From contig JAEHOE010000118.1 of assembly GCA_016858145.1 (NCBI GenBank), positions 343,766-407,765 of the forward strand: a stretch of DNA of 64,000 bases, read 5' to 3'. Positions 44,001 to 53,967 of the stretch are shown piece by piece. This stretch comes from Edaphochlamys debaryana. Its lineage: Eukaryota > Chlorophyta > Chlorophyceae > Chlamydomonadales. Within the stretch, counting starts at the first letter, position 1. Every line of letters starts with the position of its first letter. The notes beneath the pieces were generated by a model. The model had not been told where the DNA came from and searched no databases. It saw only the letters and a program-made list of their open reading frames with translations. The position numbers and the translations under genes are program-made.

Positions 44001-45493
44001 ATGAGGGGCGAGGAAGGTCAGGCCAGAGCCGGGCAGGGGCAGGCGAAGAACAGGGGCTTTGGCGGAGGAAACTAGGGATCCCTTGCGAAGTATCAGCCCC
44101 TCAGTCTGCCCGGCCCCCCTCGCCGCGCTGTGACCCATCTCGCCTAAGATTGTGGGCGATGGGAACGGGGGTGTGAGAGCGACGGGTGAGGGGTGGGAGG
44201 GAGCGGAGCTTGAGTGCGTACTGGCCGAATTGGGAGGGTTGTTGTGTCGAGAGGTGACTTGGGACGGGGCTGGAGGGCTATGGGCTGTTCGAGGAGTAGG
44301 TGCTGCTGCAGCAGGTGAGGAGCGGTGCAGCGTTTGCTTAAGCGGGGCCCAGTCATCTCACAACCTGCGTCAGCTTCAGCGCCTCACTCTCTCCCCTCGC
44401 TCCCCCTTCTCACTCCCCACCCACCCACCCACCGCTCAGGCGGTGGTGCTGGGCGAGAGCCTGTGCCGGCGCCTGCCCGGCAACACGGCAATGGCCGCAG
44501 CCCTCATGGAGGCAACGCTGCAGGTGGGGTGGGGGGGAGGGCCGGGGGGTGCGTGGAGCTGGATAGTGCTGGTTGCAGTGTTTGGGAGGAGGGCAGGAGG
44601 GGCCCAATGCCCCCGAGCCGCACCCCCTGCAATCCTCCAAGCGCCTCGCCTATTCGGTCCTCTCCCCCTCCGCCCTCACCACGCAGGGCAGCGACACGCT
44701 CGAGGAGGGCCGCACAGTGCTGCGCCCCGCCGCCTGGCTGGAGCCCCACCCCCCCGCCGCCCGCGAGGCCCTGGCGGCGCTGCTGGCGGGCCGCTGCCCG
44801 CCCGCCGCCGCCGCCGCCGGCGGCAGTGCACAGCGGGGTCAGCCTCGCAGTGGCGGCGGCGGCGGTGCAGGTGGAGGTGCCGGGGCTTGGGAGGACGACT
44901 GGGGCGACTGGGGCCGCGGCGGCGGCAGCGGACCTGGCGGCGGCGGTGGCGGCAGCGCGACGGCGGCGGAGGCGGAGGCGGGGGTGGTGGACGCATCGGC
45001 CTGGCCGACGGCCGTCAGCAGGGAGTGGGTGCTGACGGTGCGGGAGCCGCTGGGCCCCGCCGCTGCCGCACAGGCGGCGGCGGAGGCTGGAGCAGCGGGT
45101 AACGGCAGCGGCGCCGACAGCAGCGACGTCGGCGGCAGCGGCCCGGTCCCAGCCCCGGCCCCGTCGACGCAGGCGGCGGCGAGAGGCAGCGGCGGCGGTG
45201 GTGCCGGCCGAGCCCACCGGGCCAGCGGCGGCGGCGCGAAGCGCCTCGGCGCAGAGCTGCTCCGTGCCAGCGGCGGCGGGGCTGGCGGCGGCGGCGGCGG
45301 CAGCGGCGCGCGTTCTGAGCCTGGCGCGGCGGCGGCTCCCAGCGGCACGGTGGGGTACGCGGCGGCGGCTGGTGCTGACGCCGGCGGCCCGGGTGTGGAT
45401 GGGGGTGCGGGTGGCGGTGTGTCCCACCGGCTGTACGTGCTGGCGGCGGAGGGGGAGATGCGGGTGGCGACCGCGCTGTGGCATTCCGCGTGA
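32090..45493 (+). CDS. RAB3GAP1: Rab3 GTPase-activating protein catalytic subunit
   Basis: Exons: 32090-32145, 32250-32296, 32408-32495, 32828-32889, 33078-34030, 34603-34791, 35072-35167, 36273-36842, 37231-37314, 37748-38041, 38337-38481, 38858-38994, 39367-39440, 39699-39942, 40202-40224, 40425-41392, 41658-41719, 41914-42597, 42961-43065, 43234-43298, 43505-43766, 44440-44523, 44687-45493; 6099 nt, 2032 aa, all phases match. Human-like blocks in order: HERFVAALEQTLVTWRKTG, HRLQRWFGLDAF, LLSAARLALAGSG, LRHCLLHQKLQVLDVCIHR, ACDMAAFKAANPG, FLAWYSPRD, GERVLHELETISPSALYDTL, and C-terminal REWVLTVREPLGP. With its regulatory partner this protein stimulates GTP hydrolysis by Rab3 and acts as exchange factor for Rab18 at ER and autophagic membranes. 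Arg1528 in VSARM is the probable catalytic arginine finger (inferred by alignment with human SARM). It is twice the human length because of Gly/Ala/Pro insertions in exons 5, 8, 16, 18 and 23. Intron 3 uses a GC donor; exon 15 is only 23 nt. Confidence 0.92.
34001..34222 (+). repeat. three copies of the RAB3GAP1 exon 5 end
   Basis: AGCCCCGCGTCCTACAGCCG at 34001 (exonic, encoding SPASYSRR) recurs at 34108 and, more diverged, at 34187 (AGCCCCGCCTCATACGGCCG). The second copy is followed by CCGGTAAGG, a better donor than the one that keeps frame (CTG|GTGGGA). Confidence 0.8.
34491..34640 (+). repeat. partial upstream copy of the RAB3GAP1 exon 6 start
   Basis: Exon 6 begins CAG|GATGAGTCCGAGGCCCTGG at 34603. 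A copy CAG|GACGAGTCCGTTGCCCTGG lies 112 bp upstream at 34491, also with an acceptor AG, and continues CTCTCCGCCGCC in both. The copy could encode DESVALALLSAA. Confidence 0.8.
34780..34965 (+). repeat. copies of the RAB3GAP1 exon 6 end
   Basis: CCCGCCGCTGGTGGGGCAGG at the exon 6 donor recurs 108 bp later (CCCGCCGCTGGCGGGGCAGG from about 34890) and in reduced form as CCCGCAGCTGGTAAG near 34951. In the first copy the donor GT is GC. Confidence 0.7.
38487..38634 (+). repeat. G-rich ~24-bp minisatellite directly after a splice donor
   Basis: Six copies of CGTGTAGGCGGGGGG separated by variable CTCGGGGGG, CTTCGGGGGG or CACGTGGGG links, beginning within ten bases of the RAB3GAP1 exon 11 donor. Runs of six G on the transcript strand could form G-quadruplexes. 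Confidence 0.85.
39241..39400 (+). repeat. partial upstream copy of the RAB3GAP1 exon 13 start
   Basis: GGCCTGCTGTCCCGCCTGGC begins exon 13 at 39367 and is repeated exactly at 39241, 126 bp upstream. Similarity continues into CGCGCT. The upstream copy lacks the AG acceptor (CTGGGCC instead of CAGGGCC). Confidence 0.8.
43746..43895 (+). repeat. copy of the RAB3GAP1 exon 21 end
   Basis: GAGTTCCACTACCTGGAGCAG|GTGTG at the exon 21 donor recurs 129 bp downstream from 43875 with one synonymous change (CAC to CAT) and its own GTGGGT donor. Confidence 0.8.
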
Positions 45494-45994
45494 GAGCATG
45501 TGGTGAGCGTTGCCCATGGGTGTGGCATAATGCCTGAGCGCGTGGCATGATGCCTGAGCGTGATGGGACGACCGTTGTGCGAGAGTGTGTGTGCAAGGCG
45601 GAATAGAGATTGAAGTGTAGGAGTGGGTAGGAGGGCGGGAGGCAGGGTAGCAGGTGAGGAGCGAGGGTGCAGACGCAGAGCGCAGGAGGGCAGGCGTGCG
45701 GAAGGCTGGGGACGTTGTGGGGTTTCAGGGTTGCCCGCCAAGAGCTAGATCTGCACCGGTAGCCAGCAGACCTGCGGTGAGATGGGTATACCTTGTGTGG
45801 CACGTACTTCAAGCTGACGATTGCGCAGGCTGGGCGGCGCATAACCACGTGCGCAATTGCGCTTGCAGTATGCGAGCTGCAGCTTCGGGCACGGCGCTGA
45901 AACAGCTCTGAAACAGCACAGACGCCCAGGGCCCACGGCGGCACGGAATTGGGCGCCTGTCGGTAGCTGCAAGCCTCTTCGCCACTGTCACAGC
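45494..45994. other. intergenic, RAB3GAP1 3' side
   Basis: 501 bp. A 20-bp near-repeat CGTGGCATAATGCCTGAGCG / CGTGGCATGATGCCTGAGCG-like pair lies at about 45521-45560. No gene or TGTAA signal seen near the RAB3GAP1 stop. Confidence 0.45.
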
Positions 45995-46465
45995 ACAGAC
46001 GACGCCGCGCGAGCTCGGGCGTGCTGAGCTCGGGCCCTCTGCGCCCGGCCAGACGCGCGGCAGCAGTTTGATGGAGCCGATCGAGCGCCCGCTCCACATG
46101 ACCACATGCAGTGGGAGCCTGCCCCGTTGCAGCAGCTGCGCGCGACCTAATAACAAGGTATACAATCAATAATGTAAGGGCGCGTCGTCGGCGCCGGCGG
46201 GCGAGGGCGGGCGTGCCCGGCAGAACCCCACCCGCGGCCCCTCCCGCCCCCGCCTCCGTTACGAGCCACTAGCCACTAGTCGCCTCGTGGCAGACCTCCC
46301 CGTGCCGGATGATCCGCCATCTGCCTTCCGGATGTCCCCACTGCGGCGCCAGCCCATGTTGCTTCCTTCTTCCTTTAGACGTTTAGAGACACACACACTC
46401 CCCGTCCTCTCCCGTCCTCACCCCTGCTGATCCCCGCTCACTGATCCTCCCGCCCTCACGCCCAC
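45995..46465 (-). pseudogene. relic of a fourth MYND-family gene: promoter plus first ~45 codons
   Basis: Read on the minus strand, 46465-46180 matches the promoter modules upstream of MYND paralogues 2 and 3 (GCGGGGATCAGCAGGGGTGA, GAAGGAAGCAACATGGGCTG, GGCTAGTGGCTCGTAACGGA). About 46146-46000 then matches their first exon. The translated trace RAAAATGQAPTACGHVERAL, then RLAGRRGPELS, parallels RAAAAARQRARLPQHVERAL and RLTGRTQPELS. The ATG is lost and nothing homologous follows. It lies 15 kb from the cluster in inverted orientation, between two convergent genes. Confidence 0.75.
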
Positions 46466-47064
46466 TCCGCTTGAGGGTCTACACCAGACGCCAGTGCTCG
46501 CATGCGCTCGCTACCTCGCGCTAATCTGGCTGAGTTACTTTTATTGCTGTTCTGACAGGCTGTAAAGGGCGCACGGGCGCTGACGTAACACCTCACCCCG
46601 TCTGAGCTCTGCAGGCGGACCTCTGTAACAAACCGCAAGCGGGTTCGCCGATCCCTTCCGTTCGCGTCAATGACCTTCCAAGCAACTCTGTCACTTCATT
46701 CTGCTCTGTCCCTAACCTGCGAGTTCCCTTGCCCACCCCCCGCGGCCCCTCCGTCCCCGCCCTTGCCAGTGTTCGGTGATCGGCCCTCCTCTCCCCACTC
46801 CCCCGGCACCTAATCTTGAAACCCCCTCAACCCCTTGCAGCTTGCCCTATCCTCGCGCCCTAGGTCCGAAGTGCAGCGGCCCGCGGCCAAGTGCAGCCGC
46901 CACAGGCCCCCTACAACCTCGAACGCGTCAACCACCCTCCCGCCTCACAGCGAGACCGCGAAACCCTCCCATCTCAAAGCGCAGCGCCCATTCCTGCACA
47001 GACCGTGGGCCCACGCAGGCCCACGCAGGGTCCACACAGAGATAGAGGCCCACCGCGGGCCCGC
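46466..47064. other. intergenic, 3' side of KCS
   Basis: 599 bp between the MYND relic and the KCS stop. No supported gene. The KCS 3' UTR must lie here; no minus-strand TGTAA was found close to the stop. Confidence 0.45.
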
Positions 47065-50000
47065 TCAGTGCTCGTCCGCGTAGTCGATCTCCACGGGCGC
47101 CTCCAGGGGGTTGTCCAGCAGGGCCCCTTCGGGCCCAGCCCCGACCCCGCCGGGCCCGCCCGGGCCCATGGGGAAGGCGGTGGCCATGGCCATGAGCTGT
47201 ACGGCACGGGGGTGCCTGTGGGGGGAGGTAAGGAAGAAGCGAAAGATGTTGCAGGGGGGCAAAGGGTTGGGTCCGGGCTGCAACCACACCTGCAGGAGTA
47301 TCTGTCCTCCGTGTATCTGTCCTCCCCCTCCCCCCCCCCATTCCCCCACCCCACCTGCACACATCCTTGTCAATCCCCCGCGGCAGGTCTGCCTCGGTGA
47401 TGCGCCGCCCCCGCAGGTGCGCCCACGCCGCGTGCCCCGAGCCGTCCACGTCCCGCAGCGCCCGCCACACGTTGGCGCCGCCCTTCATGCCGCCGCCCAC
47501 GCCCAGCTGGAACACGCGCTGCCGGGGGGGAGGTGGGGGCGAGTGTAAGGGGAAGGGGGGGTTAGTTGTGTGAACGGCTGCTCGTGTTAGCCGGGGAAGC
47601 GTAGGCGCGGCGGGTGTGTGTATGTACGGCGGAAGCGTGCCGCCCACGCCCAGCTAGAACACGCGCTGCCGGCGGGGGACGAGGAGGCGGGGAATGGGGG
47701 CGGAAGGGGTTTGTGTGTATGGCGGGTAGCGTGCCGCCCTCGTCCAGCTGGAACACGCGCTGGGTAGGGGGGCGGGGGCAGGGGGCAGAGGGCGGTTCCG
47801 CTTCATGGCACCCTCCCCCTTCTCCCCCCCTCCCCACCTGGCCCTTCTTGACGCCCTCGCACGCCTCCGTGTAGCCCAGCGCGTACCACGTGGTCGAGGA
47901 TGACGTGTTGCCGTACCTGCCGTACAGGAGCACAAGATACACGTGGGCGACGGGCCGTGCGCATGCCGTCGCTTCACCCATACAGTCCGCTGGGCCAGCT
48001 CGTCCACACAACAACTTCTTCCTCCCACTATCCCCCATGCTCACTCCCGCAGCGCCGCGAAGGACGGGATCATGGCGGCCGAGGGCAGCCCCAGCCCCTC
48101 CTGCAGCCCCTTGAGCACCGCGTAGCCGCCTGGGGGGAAGGGGGAAGGGGGGTAGAATGGGGCAGGGCGTGTGTGTTCCGCCGACGCGTTTGCCGGCCGG
48201 ACGCGTTTCCTCCTTGTACCCTGAGACACGTCGAGGCTGCCTCCTCCTTCCTTCCCCCCCTTCCCCCTCCTCCCCTCCTTCCCCCTCCCCCTCCCCTCCC
48301 CCTCCTCACCCGCGTGCACCAGGAAGTGGTCGATGCGGGTGCGCGTGTAGTCGGGGCGGTAGGGGGGCAGCGGGGCGCCCAGCAGGCGGCGGCGGCCCTC
48401 GTGCAGCGCGGCCTGGCCGTACTGGGCCCAGGTCATGACCTGACAGGGGGGGGGGAGGGGAGGGAGGGAGGGAGGGAGGGGGAGGGAGGGGGGCAAGGAG
48501 GGGAAGGTGGGACGGTTGAGGTGGGAAGGGAGGGGGGTAAGGGCGAGGGGAAGAGGGCGTGCATCGGCCTTGCTAGGCGGCATTTGGGGCCCGTGTGTCA
48601 CGCAGGAACACTGCAATGGGCCCACGCGCTGCGCCCCTGCTGTCCTCGCCCTGAGCCCCCACCCTGGGCGTGATGGCCCGCAGCACGTCCTCAATGGTCT
48701 GCGGGGTGGGTTCAGGGGCGGGGGATCGACTTTGAGCTTGAAGCCCTCACAGCATTCGAGTCTCTCGGGCTTCCGCTCACCCTGCCCTGGATGAAGGCAC
48801 CAACACGCACGTTCCGGGTGGCGCGGGGCATTGTGGTGGATTTACGCAGGCATCGGACGCCCCTTCGCATGAGGCATCAACACAGCCTCCAGACCTTGCA
48901 GTGCCCAAACATCGAACCCCCCCCCCCCTCTTCCCCCTCCCCCCTCTTCCCCCCCCCCCCTCTTCCCCCCCCCCCTCTTCCCCCTCCCCCGTCTTCCCCC
49001 TCCCCCGTCTTCCCCCTCCCCCGTCCTCCCCCTCCCCCCCACCTTGCCCGCCTCCTCCACGATGCACTTGGACAGGAAGATGCCGTTGATGCCCTCGGGG
49101 TCGGGGGACCACGACATGGAGCTGGGGGGGGGGGAGGGAGGGAGAGGGGGGAGGGAGGTGAAGGGTAGCCAAAGCTGGGGCAGGAGTGGTGCCCTGCCCG
49201 GGTCTCCGTTCCTCCCCCGGTCTAGGATACGGGCTAGGCCGGCGCCCAAGGCGGCCCCTGCCGCTCCGTCCCACCGTCCTCTCCTCCCTCCTCTCTTCCC
49301 CTCCTTCCCCCCCCCTCCCTCCCCCCCTCCCCCCCCCGCCTCACTTGAACGCCGTGTCGCTGGCCGCCGCGTGCACCCGCACCGCATGGTCCAGCACGTA
49401 CTTGGCCACACAGCCGTCGGAGGGGCGGTTGGAGAACAGCACCGCCGTGGCGCCCATGCTGGCGGTTGGCGGTTGGTGGTTGGGGGCATTTGGGGAGTTA
49501 TGTGGGGCCTACCGGTAGTCGGTGCGGTAGAGGTCGTTGGGCAACGATCTTCGCACGGCAGCCAACGGCCAACGGTCACCGGCCAACGGTCAACGAACGT
49601 ACCGGAAAATGGCGTTGGCCACCATGCGCGCCTTGTCGTTGCCCGGGTAGGCGCAGTACGACACCACCTCCGTACACACGAACAGCAGGCGGGAGTTGGG
49701 GTGGGCCTGCGGGGAAGGGGGAGGGGTGCGTGTGGAGGGGCCAGGGATGAAGGGGCCAGGGACAGGAGGGGGCGAATGCGCTTGCAAGGACATGGGGCGC
49801 ATGCGCGTGTCAGGTCCGCTGCGCAGTTGCCAGGCCCAGCAGGTGCCCTTATCCGTTGCCTCCCTTTCCGCCTCCCCTCCCCACCTTGGGCATGTCCTGC
49901 ACCGCCTCGACTGCTGAGCCCTTCCCCTCCCCGTCCCCCTCTCCTCCCCCCTCTCAGGTCCCCCCCCTCCCCCCCTTACCTTGAGCATGTCCCGCACCAG

Positions 50001-52658
50001 GTTGACGCCGATGGCCACCTCCCTGTCCCTCCCCCTCCCCTGTCAGGTCCCCTACCCCCTCCCCCCCACCTTACCTTGAGCATGTCCCGCACCAGGTTGA
50101 CGCCGATGGCCACCTCCCTGTCCCTCCCCCTCCCCTGTCAGGTCCCCTACCCCCTCCCCCCCACCTTACCTTGAGCATGTCCCGCACCAGGTTGACGCCG
50201 ATGGTACCGTTGGCGCAGCCCATGCCGCCCAGGTGGTAGGCCTTGGGGGGGGGGAGGGGAGGGAAGGGGGGAGAGGGGGAAGGTGTGTGTGTGCGCCGTG
50301 TGCATGCCGTGCGTGTCAAGGGTGCCGTCGGTGCAGCCAATGCCGGGAAGGATGGAGGGGAAAAACGTGCCTCCGCGCGTGAATGCGTGGACGTGCGTCA
50401 GGGGTGCAGTGTGGGGAGCCGCCCATACCGCACGCGAAGCATCGAGGCCCTCACCCCACCCCCACCCCCACCTGGGTGTCCTCGTCCGCGTCTGTTCTTC
50501 AGGCCCACACACCCCTGCTCCCACAAACCACCCGTCGGCCCCCCCGTCCCCCCCCTACCTGGATGTCCTTCCGCAGCTTGTAGCGGTTGACCACCATGGA
50601 GGCCAGCGAGGGGGTGGGGCAGAAGATGGAGTTGGCAGTGATCAGGATATCGATGGTCTGGGGGTCCAGGCCTGATGGGGAGAGAGGGAGGCGTAGGGGC
50701 GACGGAAAGGGATGAGGGGTTCAACGCCTTTCAGCTCCGTCCTCCCACCAGCCCCTACCCACCAATGCGCTCAGTGTGTTCGTCCACCTCTGCTGTTCCC
50801 AAGGCCCCCCAGCCCCTAGCCCCCGACGCCTAGCCCACCCCACCCCCACCCCACCCCCCTACCGATGCGCTCCCTTTCCGCTCCTCCCACACACCCCTGC
50901 GCCCTGCCCCCCACCCCCCACCGCCCCCCCACACACCGATGCGCTCCCTGAGCTCGTCCACCGCCCCGAAGATGACCATGCGGGCCTCCGCCAGGGCGGC
51001 GGGGATGGACATGTCGGGGGCCTGGGGGGGGGGAGGGGGAGGGAGGCATTGGAGGGGAGAGTTGGAGGGAAGAGCTCCCAACTTGGGGCGTGAGGCTGGC
51101 GAAAGCCCTCCACAAGCGGCGTGGGTTTCGAACGATGACCGCACAGTGGTCCCAGCCGCACAGCCGACGAAGGGGGGCCTCCGCCCAGCCCGGTGCTGCC
51201 CGCCTTCCAAAGTCCGACCCCGCCCTTCATGACGTGCGCGCACGCACCCTGACGTGGCACGGGTGCACGGCCTTGGGCAGGTACGTGGTCTCGGGGCTGA
51301 GGCCGCTCTTGAGGAGGACCTGGGGCGCGATATGGGAGGGAGTATTGGGACTCCCCTCGAGGGCCCCTCCCCCCTTCAGGCTCCCTCCCCCCACCTTCCA
51401 AAGGAAGTCCTTCATGGCCTCAGAGTACATGGGCCTGAGGGGGTGGGGCGGTGGGGGTTGGGGTGAAGGGTTGCGGCTTGGGGGCAGGGAACAAGGAAGG
51501 ACGGAAGCTGCCGTACCCCTGCCGTACCCCTGCCACACCCCTGCCGTACCCCTGCCGTACCAGTGCTTGCCGGCGATCTCGCACTCGGTAGCCACCACCT
51601 TGAGCTCATCGGGGGGCCTTGGGGGGAGGGAAGTGGGGGAAGCGGGGGAAACGGGGGAAGGGGGAGAGGGATGGGAAAGGCGGCCGGCGGGCCGGGTCAG
51701 CGCCCCAGTCCTCCCCCTTCCACCCGCGCAGTGCCTTGCCATGGGCTGCTGCCGCCGGGCTCCCTCCTGACCTCAGCATCGGGCTCTGCGGTCCCACAAG
51801 GCCCCTCACACAACACCGGACCCTCTCTCTCCCCCTGCTGACCCCTCTGTTCCCCCTCCACCTTGGAACGCCCCGCCCCGCCAGTAGCGCACGCTGCCTT
51901 CCCTGAATTGAGCCCCCCATCTCCTCCAATGTCACCCGTCCTCTCTTGGCTCCCCTCTGCCCTCCCCCACTCCCTTCCCCCCCTCCCCCCCCTCCCCCAC
52001 TTGTAGCAGGCGAAGTCCACCAGGTAGGTGGAGGGGGCGGTGAGGCCCTGTCAGGGGGGAGCGGAGGGGGGGCAGGAAAGGGGGGGGCAGCCCGACCGAG
52101 TCAGTGCTTACTTGCTGCTCGCTGGGTCAGCCGGGCTGAGCTATTGGGCGCATCCTTTACACATGACGCGGCACCCCTGAGGCTGCGGCCGGCAGCGGTG
52201 CACCAATGCGCTGGCGGCTGCGGTCCCCCCCGGAGACTGCGCTCGGTCGGGCTGCAGCCATACGGTAACCCCTAGCGAAGAGTACGGGTAAGAGGTGGTG
52301 GTCTGACCGGGTGAGGTGTCGGACAACACGTCATCACCGGCCGGCCTGTCCTGACGGCGCTCGGCTCTCAGAGCAGGGCTGCTGCGCGGCTCCTAGGCTT
52401 CTGAACCTACTGCTACGCCACTGCTGCTACTGCTGCTACTGCTGGTGCTGGTGCTTTGGCGGCGGGGGTGAGGTGCCTGCCGCCACGTCACTGCCGGGGA
52501 AAGCCGCAGTGCCAGCGCGGGGCCCTGCCGCGCTCGGACCATCCCTCTGCTCAGGGCTGAGGCTCTCGAGGCTCTCTCACCAGGGAGCTCGGAGCGCCCA
52601 GGGCTGCGTCCAGCAGCCCGGTCGCGAAGGAGGGCCGAGGCAGCTTGGGGGCCGCCAT
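47065..52658 (-). CDS. KCS: 3-ketoacyl-CoA synthase (very-long-chain fatty acid condensing enzyme)
   Basis: Seventeen exons: 52658-52581, 52047-52001, 51617-51561, 51434-51395, 51319-51248, 51021-50937, 50671-50559, 50241-50170, 49706-49603, 49458-49345, 49121-49043, 48698-48663, 48439-48310, 48129-48045, 47916-47838, 47518-47355, 47215-47065; 1506 nt, 501 aa. Signature blocks: YLVDFACYKPPDELKV, ARMVIFGAVDEL, CPTPSLASMVVNRYKLR, GMGCANG, LVHAGG and GNTSSSTTWYALGY. The catalytic triad is Cys173, His341 and Asn374; the spacing of 168 and 33 residues equals that of plant FAE1 (Cys223, His391, Asn424). The enzyme condenses malonyl-CoA with long acyl-CoA at the ER, the first step of elongation. The N-terminus is about 50 residues shorter than usual and lacks the two membrane segments, so 5' exons may be missing from the model. 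The 47355 donor and 47215 acceptor are the likeliest of two in-phase options. Confidence 0.93.
47500..47762 (-). repeat. three copies of a KCS exon 16 start
   Basis: The acceptor-side sequence encoding RVFQLGVGGG starts at 47518 (used). Copies start at about 47665 and 47759 in the preceding intron. The middle copy has TAG in place of CAG (RVF then stop). The outer one reads RVFQLDEGG. Confidence 0.8.
48903..49040. repeat. pyrimidine-rich microsatellite in a KCS intron
   Basis: Repeated CTTCCCCCTCCCCCGT-like units with long C runs on the plus strand, G/A runs in the transcript. Confidence 0.85.
49976..50212 (-). repeat. 95-bp tandem triplication covering a KCS exon 8 donor
   Basis: TTACCTTGAGCATGTCCCGC (plus strand) begins at 49976, 50071 and 50166, an exact 95-bp period. 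Each copy carries the exon 8 end encoding IGVNLVRDMLK followed by GTAAGG. The functional exon is the 50166 copy. The downstream copies also contain a CTGACAG acceptor-like string ahead of the exon fragment. Confidence 0.9.
50761..50954 (-). repeat. copies of the KCS exon 6 end
   Basis: ACCGATGCGCTCCCT at 50935 (exon 6 donor, encoding RERIG) recurs at 50861 and, with one change, at 50761 (ACCAATGCGCTC), in the following intron. Confidence 0.65.
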
Positions 52659-53163
52659 CGGGGCGGGGTCGGGGGGCGGCGGGGGCGTGGTGGCGGGGCG
52701 CTGGGTCGAGCGCGGCAGAGCGCGCACGCAAGAGGTAAGAGGAGGATCGCGCGGAGGGCTGGTGGGGCGCGCTAGGTGGGGGTCGCGAGGCGCACGGGGC
52801 TATGGCGCAGGAACGGGGCTGGGAAATGGGCGGTGGGGCGTCGCAGGTTTGTACTTGCTCGCGCGGGTGAGGGGCGGACGGACGGTCAGTTGTGACATCT
52901 CGGCCCCGTCAACTGGTGCGGCCGGAGCCAACCCTCGTACCTCATACGCTCACATCACTCCGGTCATCGGCCACGTCAAGTTACTCAGAGTGTGCGTTAG
53001 AGGCACCGATGGGTCTGCGGCACATGTCGTGTCGTCCATTCGATCGATTCGGCTAACGCAGTGCGCACAGTGCCGAGACCGCCCAGGTGACGCCTTTATC
53101 TTCTCTGCTGACGTCCAGAGGGTATGCCTGCGAGATCGCGTGGCAGCACATGTTGTTCGTGGC
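52659..53163. other. KCS upstream region
   Basis: 505 bp between the modelled KCS ATG and the edge of the tandem array. No additional KCS exon encoding membrane segments was found in frame. It should contain the KCS promoter. Confidence 0.45.
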
Positions 53164-53967
53164 ACTACCGCCTAAAAGTCTTCGGAAACTTGAGCACCCT
53201 CGCAGTCGCTGCGCGGGCCCCGTTTGTCTTCCAAGCATCAAAATTGCATCTTCCCTACAGCATGAGCCGCTCAAACCTTGCAGCCGTGGCCTCTAGCGCC
53301 CAGACAGGTTTGCCGTACGTTTGCTCGCACAGCCAGGGTCGGCACCTAGGGACTGCACAGCGTGTCGTTCGTACAAAAGGCGAGGCAATGCTCTACTGGC
53401 TTGGGCTGGTCGCTTGGGAAGGCGCGCTCACGATGTGGCCGGCCTTGCCCAGTCCCGCGCTCTTGGGCGTACACAGTTCCCTGGCAGCACAACCTCCTGT
53501 AAGCCCCACGTCCATCGCCCTTAAGCGAGTGGCCGCGGGGGGCGCTGCGGAGCCCGAGGGGGCGCATCCTGTGGTGAGGGTGTGTGCTGGTACCGTGCCC
53601 GCAGGGGGAAGGCAAGGGTTTTCCCCACCCCGCCTCCAGCCCCTGTCATGCTCCCCCCATATGCACAGGGACTCTGTAAGCTTGCTTGGTGCGCGGGGGG
53701 GACTGCGGGGGGTAAGCATTTCTTAGGGGCGGCATGGGCGCTGCGGCATGGGGTAGGCACGTTGGTGGACCCCGGCACGCATCAGAGCGCGCCGTCTCGC
53801 TGTCGGCCTAAGGCTTCCACTCCGCGCACTCGCTCACACAAGCTTACCTTCCTACTCAATAGAAGACGTGGTGTTCAGCCCTCAAGCTACAGCGCATTTT
53901 AAGCACGGCGCCGCGACAGACGGCTCGAGCCGCAAAGCCAAGTTTCCGACGACTTTTAGGAGGCAGT
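53164..53967. mobile_element. 804-bp segment with 29-bp terminal inverted repeats (one per array unit)
   Basis: The left end ACTACCGCCTAAAAGTCTTC (53164 on) and the inverse of the right end ACTGCCTCCTAAAAGTCGTC (from 53967) match at 26 of 29 positions. Equivalent segments are 55944-56749, 58727-59530 and 61508-62313. A plus-strand ORF inside (ATG near 53262, about 150 codons) is conserved between units but has no recognisable protein character. No target-site duplication flanks this segment inside the array. Confidence 0.7.

Noticed and set aside
53262..53724. Plus-strand ORF inside the inverted-repeat segment as a gene
   Set aside because: Open in units 1-3 but with no recognisable protein character, and identity between units reflects recent duplication rather than selection.
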